A stretch of 41,207 bases of DNA from NCBI GenBank assembly GCA_017506735.1, contig JAFVMW010000013.1, positions 1 through 41,207 on the forward strand. The letters are read 5' to 3'. Position 1 is the first letter of the stretch; the number at the start of each line of letters is the position of its first letter. The notes beneath the pieces were generated by a model, which did no database searches, was not told where the DNA came from, and saw only the letters and a program-made list of their open reading frames with translations. Positions 32,377-41,182 of this stretch are shown here, piece by piece. Position numbers and translations under genes: made by a program. Origin of the DNA: Oscillospiraceae bacterium (GTDB taxonomy: Bacteria; Bacillota; Clostridia; Oscillospirales; Oscillospiraceae).

Positions 32377-33636
32377 ATGAACATTATGCTTATCGGCGGT
32401 GGTGGCCGTGAACACGCCATTCTCCGCTCTCTGAAAAAGAATCCCAGCGTGGAAATCGTCTGGATGCTGCCCGGCAACGGCGGCATGGCGGACGAGGCCA
32501 TCTGCACCGGTATTTCTGCCACCGACCTGGATGCCATCGAGGCTTTCGCCAAGGAGCATCCCGTGGACTACGCCGTGGTGGCACCTGACGATCCTCTGGT
32601 TCTGGGCTGCGTGGACCGGCTGAACGCTCTGGGCATTCCCTGCTTCGGCCCCAAGGCCAACGCCGCCATCATCGAAGGCTCCAAGGCCTTCTCCAAGAAC
32701 CTGATGAAAAAGTACGGCATCCCCACCGCTGCCTACGAGATCTTCACCGAGCTCCCTAAAGCTCTGGAGTATCTGAAAACCGCCCCCATCCCCACCGTGG
32801 TCAAGGCTGACGGCCTGGCACTGGGCAAGGGCGTCATCATCGCAATGACCCGAGAAGAAGCTGTTGAGGCTGTCACCGACATGATGGCCGGCGGCAAGTT
32901 CGGCAAGAGCGGCACCACCGTGGTCATCGAGGAATTCCTGGAAGGCCCCGAGGTTTCCGTGCTGTCCTTCACCGACGGCAAGACCGTTAAGCCCATGATC
33001 TCCTCCATGGATCACAAGCGTGCTAAGGATAACGACGAGGGCCTGAACACCGGCGGCATGGGTACCATCGCCCCCAACCCCTACTACACCGACGCTGTGG
33101 CAGAGCGGTGCATGAAGGAAATCTTCCTGCCCACCATCAACGCCATGGCTTCCGAGGGCCGTCCCTTCTCCGGCTGCCTGTACTTCGGCCTGATGATTAC
33201 CAAGGATGGCCCCAAGGTCATCGAGTACAACTGCCGCTTCGGCGATCCCGAGACCCAGGTGGTTCTGCCCCTGCTGGAAAGCGACCTGCTGACCGTGATG
33301 CAGGCTTGCACCAACGGCACTCTGGCAGAAACCGAGGTCAAGTTCGCTGACAAGCACGCCTGCTGCGTCATCACCGCCTCCGCCGGCTACCCCGAGGCCT
33401 ACAAGAAGGGCTACCCCCTGGTCATGACCGAGGAAGCCGCTGCTGCCACCTATGTGGCAGGCGCCAAGATTGCCGACGGCGTTCTCGTCACCAACGGCGG
33501 CCGTGTCACCGGCACCACCGCCATCGCCGCGTCCCTCCCCGAAGCCATCCGTGAAGCCTACCGTCTGGCCGACGGCGTTCAGTTCGAGAACGCTTACCGC
33601 AGATCCGACATCGGCCAGCGGGCACTGAAAGCGTAA
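32377..33636 (+). CDS. purD: Phosphoribosylamine-glycine ligase PurD
   Basis: A 419-residue ATP-grasp ligase. It begins NIMLIGGGGREHAI and has VVKADGLALGKGV, EEFLEGPEVSVLSF, DHKRAKDNDEGLNTGGMG and EYNCRFGDPETQ. It makes GAR from phosphoribosylamine and glycine, supplying purN. GGGAG lies 9 bases before the ATG. Confidence 0.97.
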   Translation: MNIMLIGGGGREHAILRSLKKNPSVEIVWMLPGNGGMADEAICTGISATDLDAIEAFAKEHPVDYAVVAPDDPLVLGCVDRLNALGIPCFGPKANAAIIEGSKAFSKNLMKKYGIPTAAYEIFTELPKALEYLKTAPIPTVVKADGLALGKGVIIAMTREEAVEAVTDMMAGGKFGKSGTTVVIEEFLEGPEVSVLSFTDGKTVKPMISSMDHKRAKDNDEGLNTGGMGTIAPNPYYTDAVAERCMKEIFLPTINAMASEGRPFSGCLYFGLMITKDGPKVIEYNCRFGDPETQVVLPLLESDLLTVMQACTNGTLAETEVKFADKHACCVITASAGYPEAYKKGYPLVMTEEAAAATYVAGAKIADGVLVTNGGRVTGTTAIAASLPEAIREAYRLADGVQFENAYRRSDIGQRALKA

Positions 33637-33653
33637 ACAGGAGAGAAAAATCT

Positions 33654-36600
33654 ATGGTTTATCGTATTTTTGTTGAAAAGAAGCCCGGCCAGACCCATGA
33701 GGCAGACAACCTGTTCCGTGATGTCCGGGAGTTCCTGCAGATCCAGTCCCTGGAGTCTGTCCGCGTCATCAACCGCTACGATGTGGAAAACATCGACGAG
33801 GCGCTGTTTCGGAATGCTGTTCGCAACGTGTTCTCCGAGCCCCAGGTGGACAATGTCTACGAGGAGCTGAACGCTGAGGGCATCGTGTTCGCCGTGGAGC
33901 CCCTGCCCGGTCAGTTCGATCAGAGAGCAGACTCTGCCGCCCAGTGCATCCAGATCATCTCCCAGGGCGAGCGTCCCCTGGTCCGCACCGCAAAGGTCTA
34001 CGTTCTGACCGGCGCGCTGACCGAGGAAGAGATCACCGCCATCCGGAAGTATGTCATCAACCCCGTGGAGTGCCGCGAAGCTGACCTTGCAAAGCCCGAG
34101 ACTCTGGTGATGCAGTATGAGATCCCCGAGAAGGTGGCCACCGTGGAAGGCTTCCTGGAGCTGGACCGTGCCGGTCTGGAGGCAATGGCAAAGAACCTGG
34201 GCCTGGCCATGGACGCAGGCGATCTGGAGTTCTGCCAGGGCTACTTCAAGACTGAGGGCCGGAACCCCACCATCACCGAGATCCGCATGATCGACACCTA
34301 CTGGTCCGATCACTGCCGTCATACCACCTTCAATACCATTATTGACAATGTGACCTTCGCAGACCCTCTGCTGCAGAGCGCCTACGATGAGTACATCGCC
34401 ACCCGTGCCGAGCTGGGCCGCACCAAGCCCATCACCCTGATGGACATCGGCACCCTGGCCGGCAAGTGGCTGCGCAAGAACGGTATGCTGGAAAAGCTCT
34501 ACGAGTCCGAGGAGATCAACGCCTGCACCGTCCGCATGACCGTGAACGTGGACGGCGAGGATCAGCCCTGGCTGCTGCTGTTCAAGAACGAGACCCATAA
34601 CCATCCCACTGAGATCGAGCCCTTCGGCGGTGCAGCAACCTGCATCGGCGGCGCCATCCGTGACCCCCTGGCAAGCCGTGCCTATGTTTACGGCGCCATG
34701 CGTGTCACCGGTGCCGCTGACCCTCTGAAGCCCGTGGGCGAGACCATGCCCGGCAAGCTGCCCCAGCGCAAGATCGTCACCACCGCCGCCGCAGGCTATT
34801 CCTCCTACGGCAACCAGATCGGTCTGGCCACCGGTATGGTCGATGAGATTTACCATCCCGGCTATGCCGCAAAGCGTATGGAGATCGGCGCGGTTGTGGG
34901 TGCTGTCCATGAGGACCACTCCAAGCCTGACTTCCCTGCACCCGGCGACAAGGTCATCCTGCTGGGCGGCCGTACCGGCCGTGACGGCGTTGGCGGTGCC
35001 ACCGGCTCCTCCAAGGCCCATGACATGAAGTCCGTGGAAACCTGCGGCTCCGAAGTTCAGAAGGGCAACGCCCCCGAGGAGCGCAAGCTCCAGCGTCTGT
35101 TCCGCAACGGCGAGGCCGCTGTGATGATCAAGCGCTGCAACGACTTCGGCGCAGGCGGCGTGTCCGTTGCCATCGGCGAGCTGGCCGACGGTCTGGACAT
35201 CGACCTGAACAAGGTTCCCAAGAAGTACGAAGGCCTGGACGGCACTGAGCTGGCCATTGCAGAGTCTCAGGAGCGTATGGCCATCGTGGTCGCCGCTGAG
35301 AATGTGGAGCGTTTCCTGGAAATCGCCGCCACCGAGAACCTGGAGGCCACTGTGGTCGCCACCGTCACTGACACCAACCGTCTGGTGATGCACTGGAACG
35401 GCGCAACCATCTGCGACGTAAGCCGTGATTTCCTGAACTCCAACGGTGCTGAAAAGCACATTGACATTGAACTGGCTCCTGCCAGTGAATATGAGGTGGA
35501 GGTCACCGGCACCTTCTCCGAGAATATGAAGCGTGTCGCCACCGACCTGAACACCTGTTCCAAGCGCGGCCTGTCTGAGCGCTTCGACGCCACCATCGGC
35601 GCAGGCACCGTCCTGATGCCCTTCGGCGGCAAGCTGCAGCACACTCCCATCCAGGCCATGGTTCACAAGGTCAGCCTGGAGAAGGGTCACACCGATGACT
35701 GCTCCGTTATGAGCTGGGGCTACAACCCCTTCATCACCTCCCACAGCCCCTACCACGGCGCATACCTAGCTGTCGTCGAGTCTGCCGCCAAGCTGGTTGC
35801 CACCGGCGCGAAGTATGAGGATGTGTACCTGACCTTCCAGGAGTACTTCCAGAGAGTGGGCCACGATCCCAAGCGCTGGGGCCAGCCCATGGCCGCATTG
35901 CTCGGTGCCTTCAAGGCCCAGAAGGATCTGAAGATCGCAGCCATCGGCGGCAAGGACTCCATGTCCGGCACCTTTGAGGATCTGGACGTTCCTCCCACCC
36001 TGGTTTCCTTCGCTGTCACCACGGAGAAGGTGCAGAATATCATCTCCAACGAGTTCAAGAAGGCTGGCAGCAAGGTGATCTGCCTGGCTCCCAAGTATGA
36101 CGAGAACAACCTGCCCAAGGCAGATTCTCTGCTGGAGGTATTCAACAAGGTTACTGAGCTGATGCGTGCAGGCAAGGTTCTGTCCTGCTACACCCCCGGC
36201 ATGGGCGGCATCGGTGAAGCCGTGATGAAGATGTGCTTCGGCAACGGCCTGGGCTTTGATTTCGGTCCCGAGATGTGCGAAAGAGCCATCTTCAGCTACT
36301 GCTACGGTGCGTTCCTGCTGGAAGTCACTGAGGATGTGGAAGGCGCACTGCTGGTCGGCACGGTCACCGATAACGGCACGATTACCGGCTGCGGTGAGTC
36401 TGTCTGCCTGACTGCTCTGCTGAAAGACTACGAGGACAAGCTGGAATCCGTCTACCCCTGCAACATTGCAGACGCCAAGACACCCATCGAAACCGTGTCC
36501 TTCTCCGTTGACACCCGTGTGGCTCCTGCCGTCAAGGCTGCCAAGCCCAAGGTTCTGATTCCCGTATTCCCCGGCACCAACTGCGAGTACGATTCCGCCA

Positions 36601-37343
36601 AGGCCATGACCGATGCCGGTGCCGAGGCTGAGATCTTCGTCATCCGGAACCTGACTGCCGATGCCATTGCGTCCTCCGTTGAGGAGTTCTCCAAGAAGCT
36701 GGCCCAGAGCCAGATGGTGTTCATCCCCGGCGGCTTCTCCGGCGGCGACGAACCCGACGGCTCCGGTAAGTTCATCACCGCCTTCTTCCGCAACGCCGCA
36801 GTCAAGGAGGAGGTCACCCGTCTGCTGAACGACCGTGACGGCCTGATGCTGGGTATTTGCAACGGCTTCCAGGCACTGGTCAAGCTGGGTCTGGTGCCCT
36901 ATGGCAAAATCATGGACTCCGACTGCGATATGCCCACTCTGACCTTCAACAACATCGGCCGTCACCAGTCCCGTCTGGTCCGTACCCGTGTTGCATCCAA
37001 CATGAGCCCCTGGCTGTCTGCCACCAATGTGGGCGACGTGTTCACCGTGCCCATCTCCCACGGCGAGGGCCGCTTCTTCGCTGACGAGGCCACTGTCCGT
37101 GACCTGGCTGCCAAGGGTCAGATCGCTACCCAGTATGTGGATCTGTGCGGCAATGCTTCCGCCGATGTCCACTTCAACCCCAACGGCTCCATCTTCGCCA
37201 TCGAGGGCATCACCTCCCCCGACGGCAGAGTCCTGGGCAAGATGGGTCACTCCGAGCGTAAGGGCTTCGGCCTGTACAAGAATGTCCCCGGCGAGTTCGA
37301 CATGAAGCTGTTCGAGTCCGCTGTGAAGTATTTCAAGGGCTGA
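33654..37343 (+). CDS. purL: FGAM synthase, single-chain (PurL with fused glutaminase)
   Basis: A 1229-residue single-chain enzyme converting FGAR to FGAM, of the clostridial long type. An N-terminal PurS-like part is followed by two ATP-binding halves (IDTYWSDHCRHTTF, NETHNHPTEIEPFGGAATCIGG, MPFGGKLQHTP, GGKDSMSGTF). From about residue 965 comes a class I glutaminase domain with VFPGTNCEYD and the nucleophile C1069 in LGICNGFQ; the FIPGGFSGGDE loop is also intact. GGAGAG lies upstream of the ATG. It is the last gene of the purine operon. Confidence 0.97.
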   Translation: MVYRIFVEKKPGQTHEADNLFRDVREFLQIQSLESVRVINRYDVENIDEALFRNAVRNVFSEPQVDNVYEELNAEGIVFAVEPLPGQFDQRADSAAQCIQIISQGERPLVRTAKVYVLTGALTEEEITAIRKYVINPVECREADLAKPETLVMQYEIPEKVATVEGFLELDRAGLEAMAKNLGLAMDAGDLEFCQGYFKTEGRNPTITEIRMIDTYWSDHCRHTTFNTIIDNVTFADPLLQSAYDEYIATRAELGRTKPITLMDIGTLAGKWLRKNGMLEKLYESEEINACTVRMTVNVDGEDQPWLLLFKNETHNHPTEIEPFGGAATCIGGAIRDPLASRAYVYGAMRVTGAADPLKPVGETMPGKLPQRKIVTTAAAGYSSYGNQIGLATGMVDEIYHPGYAAKRMEIGAVVGAVHEDHSKPDFPAPGDKVILLGGRTGRDGVGGATGSSKAHDMKSVETCGSEVQKGNAPEERKLQRLFRNGEAAVMIKRCNDFGAGGVSVAIGELADGLDIDLNKVPKKYEGLDGTELAIAESQERMAIVVAAENVERFLEIAATENLEATVVATVTDTNRLVMHWNGATICDVSRDFLNSNGAEKHIDIELAPASEYEVEVTGTFSENMKRVATDLNTCSKRGLSERFDATIGAGTVLMPFGGKLQHTPIQAMVHKVSLEKGHTDDCSVMSWGYNPFITSHSPYHGAYLAVVESAAKLVATGAKYEDVYLTFQEYFQRVGHDPKRWGQPMAALLGAFKAQKDLKIAAIGGKDSMSGTFEDLDVPPTLVSFAVTTEKVQNIISNEFKKAGSKVICLAPKYDENNLPKADSLLEVFNKVTELMRAGKVLSCYTPGMGGIGEAVMKMCFGNGLGFDFGPEMCERAIFSYCYGAFLLEVTEDVEGALLVGTVTDNGTITGCGESVCLTALLKDYEDKLESVYPCNIADAKTPIETVSFSVDTRVAPAVKAAKPKVLIPVFPGTNCEYDSAKAMTDAGAEAEIFVIRNLTADAIASSVEEFSKKLAQSQMVFIPGGFSGGDEPDGSGKFITAFFRNAAVKEEVTRLLNDRDGLMLGICNGFQALVKLGLVPYGKIMDSDCDMPTLTFNNIGRHQSRLVRTRVASNMSPWLSATNVGDVFTVPISHGEGRFFADEATVRDLAAKGQIATQYVDLCGNASADVHFNPNGSIFAIEGITSPDGRVLGKMGHSERKGFGLYKNVPGEFDMKLFESAVKYFKG

Positions 37344-37358
37344 TCCAGAATAAACCCA

Positions 37359-37386
37359 CGAGGGGCGTGCGAAAGCACGCCCCTCG
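37359..37386. terminator. Bidirectional terminator between purL and bofA
   Basis: A 12-bp perfect stem CGAGGGGCGTGC (37359-37370) with its complement at 37375-37386 has a GAAA loop. T-runs are short on both sides, but the position between convergent stops supports use in both directions. Confidence 0.75.
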
Positions 37387-37392
37387 TTCCGT

Positions 37393-37647
37393 TTATAACA
37401 GATACTGCACCAGCCACAGCAGAATGATTCCCGGAATCCCCAGAAAGCCAGCGATGGATGCGGTCACCAGGTTGATGGGAAAGAAAATTCCGGTGTAGCC
37501 CGAGATCAGATTCAGAAGCCAGAGGCATGCAAAGCCGCACAGGGAATTGAGCCCCAGCTTCCAGAACCACTTCAGCGGCACCAGACAAAGCCGAAGAAAC
37601 CCGAAAAACAGTACCACCGGAATGAAAATGTTCAGAAAGTCCTCCAT
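37393..37647 (-). CDS. bofA: BofA-family protein (pro-sigma-K processing inhibitor type)
   Basis: An 84-residue membrane protein with two or three hydrophobic segments. The C-terminal GIFFPINLVTASIAGFLGIPGIILL is the hallmark of BofA, which restrains the sigma-K processing protease during sporulation in Bacillus. The start is supported by AAGGAGG 5 bases upstream. It stands alone and convergent to the purine operon. It implies a spore-forming lineage; whether the sigma-K checkpoint works the same way in Clostridia is uncertain. Confidence 0.82.
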   Translation of the reverse strand: MEDFLNIFIPVVLFFGFLRLCLVPLKWFWKLGLNSLCGFACLWLLNLISGYTGIFFPINLVTASIAGFLGIPGIILLWLVQYLL

Positions 37648-37832
37648 AGTTCCTCCTTGCGTAAAAAGTTCCGATATCATCATACCACGCCCTTTCCCCG
37701 AAACCCGTCGAAACCCGGTCACTGTCAATCTGATCTGTTCCATTTGGGTGTGTATCTGACCGTACCCACAACATCCTGTAGTCTGCCAAAAACCGACAGT
37801 CTTTTTCTCAAAATCTTCCCACGCTTTTGCCC

Positions 37833-37861
37833 TTGAGAAGGGGGGAAAGCTGTGATATAAT
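37833..37861 (+). promoter_or_regulatory. Promoter of the dnaD-like operon
   Basis: TTGAGA (37833-37838), 17 bases, then a perfect TATAAT (37856-37861), 32 bases before the proposed start codon. The rest of the 37648-37893 gap shows no gene. Confidence 0.8.
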
Positions 37862-37893
37862 AACCCAACTTGACGAAAAGTGGGTGAAGTGTT

Positions 37894-38769
37894 TTGAATG
37901 TAACGGAAGTGAATATTCCCCGGGAGGATGTGCGCAAGCTCCTGGGCACCATGAACGGAGATCCGGCCATCCTTTATTTGTACATACAGTGCGGCAATGA
38001 CCCTGCCGATGCCGCCGCGGCTCTGAATTTCAGCACCGGCCGGCTGGACTGCGCCGCCGCGACCCTGCGCCAGCTGGGCCTGTGGCCGGAGCCGAAAAAG
38101 AGCATGATCCCCATGGGGGAGCGTCCCAATTACAACGAACGGGATGTGATGGAGGCCATGAATTCCGATCAGTCCTTCCGTTCCCTCTACGGCGAGGTCC
38201 AGCGTGTGCTGGGCAAGACCCTGAATGTGGAGGAGCTGAAGATTCTGCTGTCCTTCACCCGGTATCTGGGTATGAGTCCCGATGTGATTGCTGTGCTGGT
38301 GTATTACTGCAAGGACCGGGCCCGTCAGAAGGGCGGCAGAGCCCCGGCCCTGCGGACCATCGAGAAGGAGGCCTACGCCTGGGCGGAAATGGGCATCGAC
38401 ACCATGGAAGAGGCCGCCGCCTATATCCAGCGGAAAAATGCCCAGAACACCCGTGTGGAGCATGTCAAGCACCTGCTCCAGATCCATGGCCGGAAGCTGA
38501 CCCCGGCAGAGGAGCGCTACGCCGCCGCCTGGGCGGAGATGGGGTTTGAGGACGGTGCCATCACCCACGCCTACGAACGGACCTGCATCAACACCGGCGG
38601 TCTGAAGTGGCCTTATATGAACAGCATCCTCAAACGCTGGCACGAAGCCGGACTCCACACCCTGGAGCAGATCCGCACCGGCGACCAGAAGAATACCCCC
38701 AGAACCGAACGCCGGGATCTGGATGCCGACGAACTGGCGGCAATCACGAGAATGATGCAGGAGGACTGA
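37894..38769 (+). CDS. DnaD-domain replication protein
   Basis: A 291-residue protein. The N-terminal half is a winged-helix-like part (DPAILYLYIQCGNDPADAAAALN). The second half has a DnaD-type helical domain (LYGEVQRVLGKTLNVEELKILLSFTRYLGMSPDVIAVLVYYC) and a second related segment ending WPYMNSILKRWHEAG, the YIxxILxxW-like motif of DnaB/DnaD proteins. These load the helicase with the DnaC/DnaI ATPase encoded 4 bases downstream. Start is proposed at a TTG (37894) because it gives the longest sensible frame after the promoter; the SD is weak and a GTG a few codons later is possible. Confidence 0.85.
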   Translation: MNVTEVNIPREDVRKLLGTMNGDPAILYLYIQCGNDPADAAAALNFSTGRLDCAAATLRQLGLWPEPKKSMIPMGERPNYNERDVMEAMNSDQSFRSLYGEVQRVLGKTLNVEELKILLSFTRYLGMSPDVIAVLVYYCKDRARQKGGRAPALRTIEKEAYAWAEMGIDTMEEAAAYIQRKNAQNTRVEHVKHLLQIHGRKLTPAEERYAAAWAEMGFEDGAITHAYERTCINTGGLKWPYMNSILKRWHEAGLHTLEQIRTGDQKNTPRTERRDLDADELAAITRMMQED

Positions 38770-38773
38770 AGTA

Positions 38774-39760
38774 ATGGCATACAGCAGCGAAGTGGTACGC
38801 CGCGCCCGGGCGCGGCTGGCCGAAGCCAGGGCAGACCGGGAACGGGAAAACCGGGAGCATCTGCGCATTGCCTATGAGCAGGTTCCCCGACTCCGGGAGA
38901 TCGACCGTCAGCTTCAGCGCACCATGGCCAAGGCGGCCATGTCCGTCTTTTCCGGCGGCGACGCAAAAACGCTGATGGAAGAAGCGAAAAAAGAAAACAA
39001 GGCCCTCCAGCAGGAACGGGAGTGGCTTCTGGATGCCAGCTTTGAGGAGGGCTTTCTGGATGAAACGCCCATCTGCCCCATCTGCTCCGGCTCCGGCTAT
39101 GTGGGAAGCACCATGTGCGAATGCCTGCAGGAGCTGTGCCGCCAGGAGCAGAAGAAGGAGCTGACCTTCCTCTCCGCCGGACGGGAGAGCTTTGACCAGT
39201 TCCGGCTGGAATACTATCCGGCAGCCGTCGATCCCAAAACCGGCTATTCCCCCCGGGCAATCATGGAGCGAACCTTCCAGGTCTGCAAGCGGTATGCCTT
39301 CGGCTTCCATATGAAATCCGGCAACCTGCTGTTCTCCGGCAATACGGGCCTGGGCAAGACCTTCCTGTCCGCCTGCATTGCCCGGACGGTGGCCGATTCG
39401 GGTTACAGCGTGGTTTATGAAAGCGCCGGACACCTGTTCCAGACCCTGGAACGGGCCAGATTTGAATCCAATGAAGAAAACCGCCAGGCCGCGGCGAAAT
39501 ACAGTGCCTGCGACCTGCTGATCATGGACGACCTGGGCACCGAGCTGCCGGGTCAGTTCATCAATGCCGCCCTGTACAGCCTGGTCAATGACCGTCTGCT
39601 GGAGGGTAAGCCCACCATTATCTCTACCAACCTGTCCGAGGAGGAGCTGGTGCGCCGGTACGGCCCCCAGATTTCTTCCAGACTCCGGGGCAGCTACCGG
39701 AGAGTGGCCTTTGTGGGCGAGGACATCCGTCTGCTGAAGAATCGGGGTGTTGTGCTGTGA
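38774..39760 (+). CDS. DnaC/DnaI-like helicase-loader ATPase
   Basis: A 328-residue AAA+ protein. A coiled, charged N-terminal region (1-100) leads into a cysteine-rich knuckle near 108-130 (CPICSGSGYVGSTMCECLQELC), which could bind zinc as in DnaI. The ATPase domain has Walker A GNTGLGKT, Walker B LLIMDDLG and a sensor-like TIISTNLS segment followed by SRLRGSYRRV. It is coupled to the dnaD-like gene and overlaps the HAD gene by GTGA. Likely loads the replicative helicase at origins or stalled forks. Confidence 0.88.
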   Translation: MAYSSEVVRRARARLAEARADRERENREHLRIAYEQVPRLREIDRQLQRTMAKAAMSVFSGGDAKTLMEEAKKENKALQQEREWLLDASFEEGFLDETPICPICSGSGYVGSTMCECLQELCRQEQKKELTFLSAGRESFDQFRLEYYPAAVDPKTGYSPRAIMERTFQVCKRYAFGFHMKSGNLLFSGNTGLGKTFLSACIARTVADSGYSVVYESAGHLFQTLERARFESNEENRQAAAKYSACDLLIMDDLGTELPGQFINAALYSLVNDRLLEGKPTIISTNLSEEELVRRYGPQISSRLRGSYRRVAFVGEDIRLLKNRGVVL

Positions 39761-40425
39761 AGGATGTGGGCATTCTGTTTGACCTGGACGGCACCCTGCT
39801 GGACACCCTGGAGGATCTGGCGGATGCTACCAATTTCGTGATGGATACCTTCGGCTTTCCCCGGCGCACCATTGAGGAGGTCCGGCGGTTTGTGGGCAAC
39901 GGTGCCATGGGCCTGATCCGACTGGCGGTTCCCGAGGGCACGGCCCCGGACCGGGCAGAGGAGGCCTTCCGTGCCTTCCAGACCCATTACCGGGCAAACT
40001 GCCAGAAGAAAACCCGTGCCTACGACGGCATCCCCCAGGTGCTGGCGTGGCTGAAAGACCAGGGCTATCCCGTTGCCATTGTGTCCAACAAACCCGACGC
40101 GGCGGTAAAGGTGCTGTGCGCCGATTATTTTCCCGGACTCTACGCCCGGGGCGAAGCGCCGGACTGTCCCCGAAAGCCTGCTCCGGATATGGCCTGGAAG
40201 GCGGCGGAATACCTGGGGGTCAAGCCGGAGCGGTGCATCTATGTGGGCGACAGCGATGTGGATGTCCGCACCGCCCGGAACGCCGGAATGGAGCCTCTGA
40301 GCGTCCTCTGGGGCTTCCGGGATGAACAGGAGATCCGGGCAGCCGGCGGCATTCATTTCTGCCGCACCCCGGCAGAGCTTCCGGAAATCGTGATAGAACT
40401 GGAGAAGCAGATCAATGGCTTATGA
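39757..40425 (+). CDS. HAD-family phosphatase (phosphoglycolate phosphatase/PpaX-like)
   Basis: A 222-residue HAD hydrolase. Motif I is FDLDGTLLDT, the cap follows, motif II is in VAIVSNKP, and motif III/IV is KPAPDMAWKAAEYLGVKPERCIYVGDSDVDVRTARNAGM. Family members hydrolyse phosphoglycolate or pyrophosphate; the true substrate is not evident. It starts with GTG overlapping the ATPase stop, and overlaps the next gene by 11 bases. Confidence 0.88.
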   Translation: MKDVGILFDLDGTLLDTLEDLADATNFVMDTFGFPRRTIEEVRRFVGNGAMGLIRLAVPEGTAPDRAEEAFRAFQTHYRANCQKKTRAYDGIPQVLAWLKDQGYPVAIVSNKPDAAVKVLCADYFPGLYARGEAPDCPRKPAPDMAWKAAEYLGVKPERCIYVGDSDVDVRTARNAGMEPLSVLWGFRDEQEIRAAGGIHFCRTPAELPEIVIELEKQINGL

Positions 40426-40993
40426 GTTTTACGCCCTGCTGGGCAGAATGCGCTACATCACCCGCTGGGGACTGATGCGCAATACCTTTTCTGAAAATGT
40501 CCAGGAGCACAGCCACCAGGTGGCAGTGCTGGCCCATGCCCTGGCCCTAATCCGCAGGGATATCCTGCACCTTCCCGGCCCGGACCCGGACCGGTGCGCC
40601 GTTGCGGCATTGTATCACGATGCCTCCGAGATTCTCACCGGCGATCTGCCCACGCCCATCAAGTATTTCAATCCGGAGATCCGGAAGGCCTACAAGCAGG
40701 TGGAACGGATCTACGGTGAAAAGCTGCTGGATCTGCTGCCCCCGGAGCTTCGTGCCAGCTATGAGCATCTGGTGCTGGAGGATGACGAGGAGCTGAATCC
40801 CATCGTCAAGGCCGCTGACAAGCTCTCCGCCTACATCAAATGCGTGGTGGAGCAGAAATCCGGCAACACGGAGTTTGACGCAGCCGCGAAAATGACCATG
40901 GAGGCCATGCATGAAATGGACCGGCCGGAGCTGGAATGGTTCCTCCGGGAATGCCTGCCGGCCTACAGCCTGAGTCTGGATGAACTGAAATAA
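40415..40993 (+). CDS. HD-domain 5'-deoxynucleotidase (YfbR-like)
   Basis: A 192-residue HD-domain protein. Metal ligands are visible in EHSHQVAVLAHAL, YHDASEILTGDLPTP and the later KAADKLSAYIKC. The start RMRYITRWGLMRNTFSENVQEHS is typical of YfbR, which dephosphorylates deoxyribonucleoside 5'-monophosphates. It is translationally overlapped with the HAD phosphatase gene, and both sit behind replication genes, so a link to nucleotide-pool balance is plausible. Confidence 0.88.
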   Translation: MAYEFYALLGRMRYITRWGLMRNTFSENVQEHSHQVAVLAHALALIRRDILHLPGPDPDRCAVAALYHDASEILTGDLPTPIKYFNPEIRKAYKQVERIYGEKLLDLLPPELRASYEHLVLEDDEELNPIVKAADKLSAYIKCVVEQKSGNTEFDAAAKMTMEAMHEMDRPELEWFLRECLPAYSLSLDELK

Positions 40994-40999
40994 TCAGAA

Positions 41000-41023
41000 A
41001 GCCTGCCAACCCGGCAGGCTTTT
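41000..41023 (+). terminator. Terminator of the dnaD-YfbR operon
   Basis: An 8-bp stem AGCCTGCC (41000-41007) with GGCAGGCT (41013-41020) is followed by TTT, 7 bases past the stop. Confidence 0.85.
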
Positions 41024-41052
41024 ACAGTTTGCGGAGGTGTTTCGATGATACC

Positions 41053-41182
41053 GTAGGGGACGGCGTCCTCGACGTCCCGACCCAAAATCCGACCTCGATG
41101 GGCGGATTTTGGGAAATACGGTGTGGTTACGAGGCGGCAATCGGAGATTGCCGAACGGGTCGTCGAGGACACCGACCCCTAC
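41053..41182. mobile_element. MITE-like element with terminal inverted repeats
   Basis: GTAGGGGACGGCGTCCTCG at the left (41053-41071) is answered at 41161-41182 by CGTCGAGGACACCGACCCC and CTAC, an inverted repeat of about 22 bases with two mismatches. Inside are AAAATCCG / CGGATTTT and GGCAATCGGAGATTGCC palindromes. There is no coding potential. A 7-base repeat TGATACC lies at 41046-41052 and again near 41189-41195. Confidence 0.6.

Noticed and set aside
33594-35756. A 720-codon minus-strand open frame opposite purL
   Set aside because: Antisense shadow of an intact purL, with low-complexity Gly/His/Val/Leu-rich sequence and no recognisable motif.
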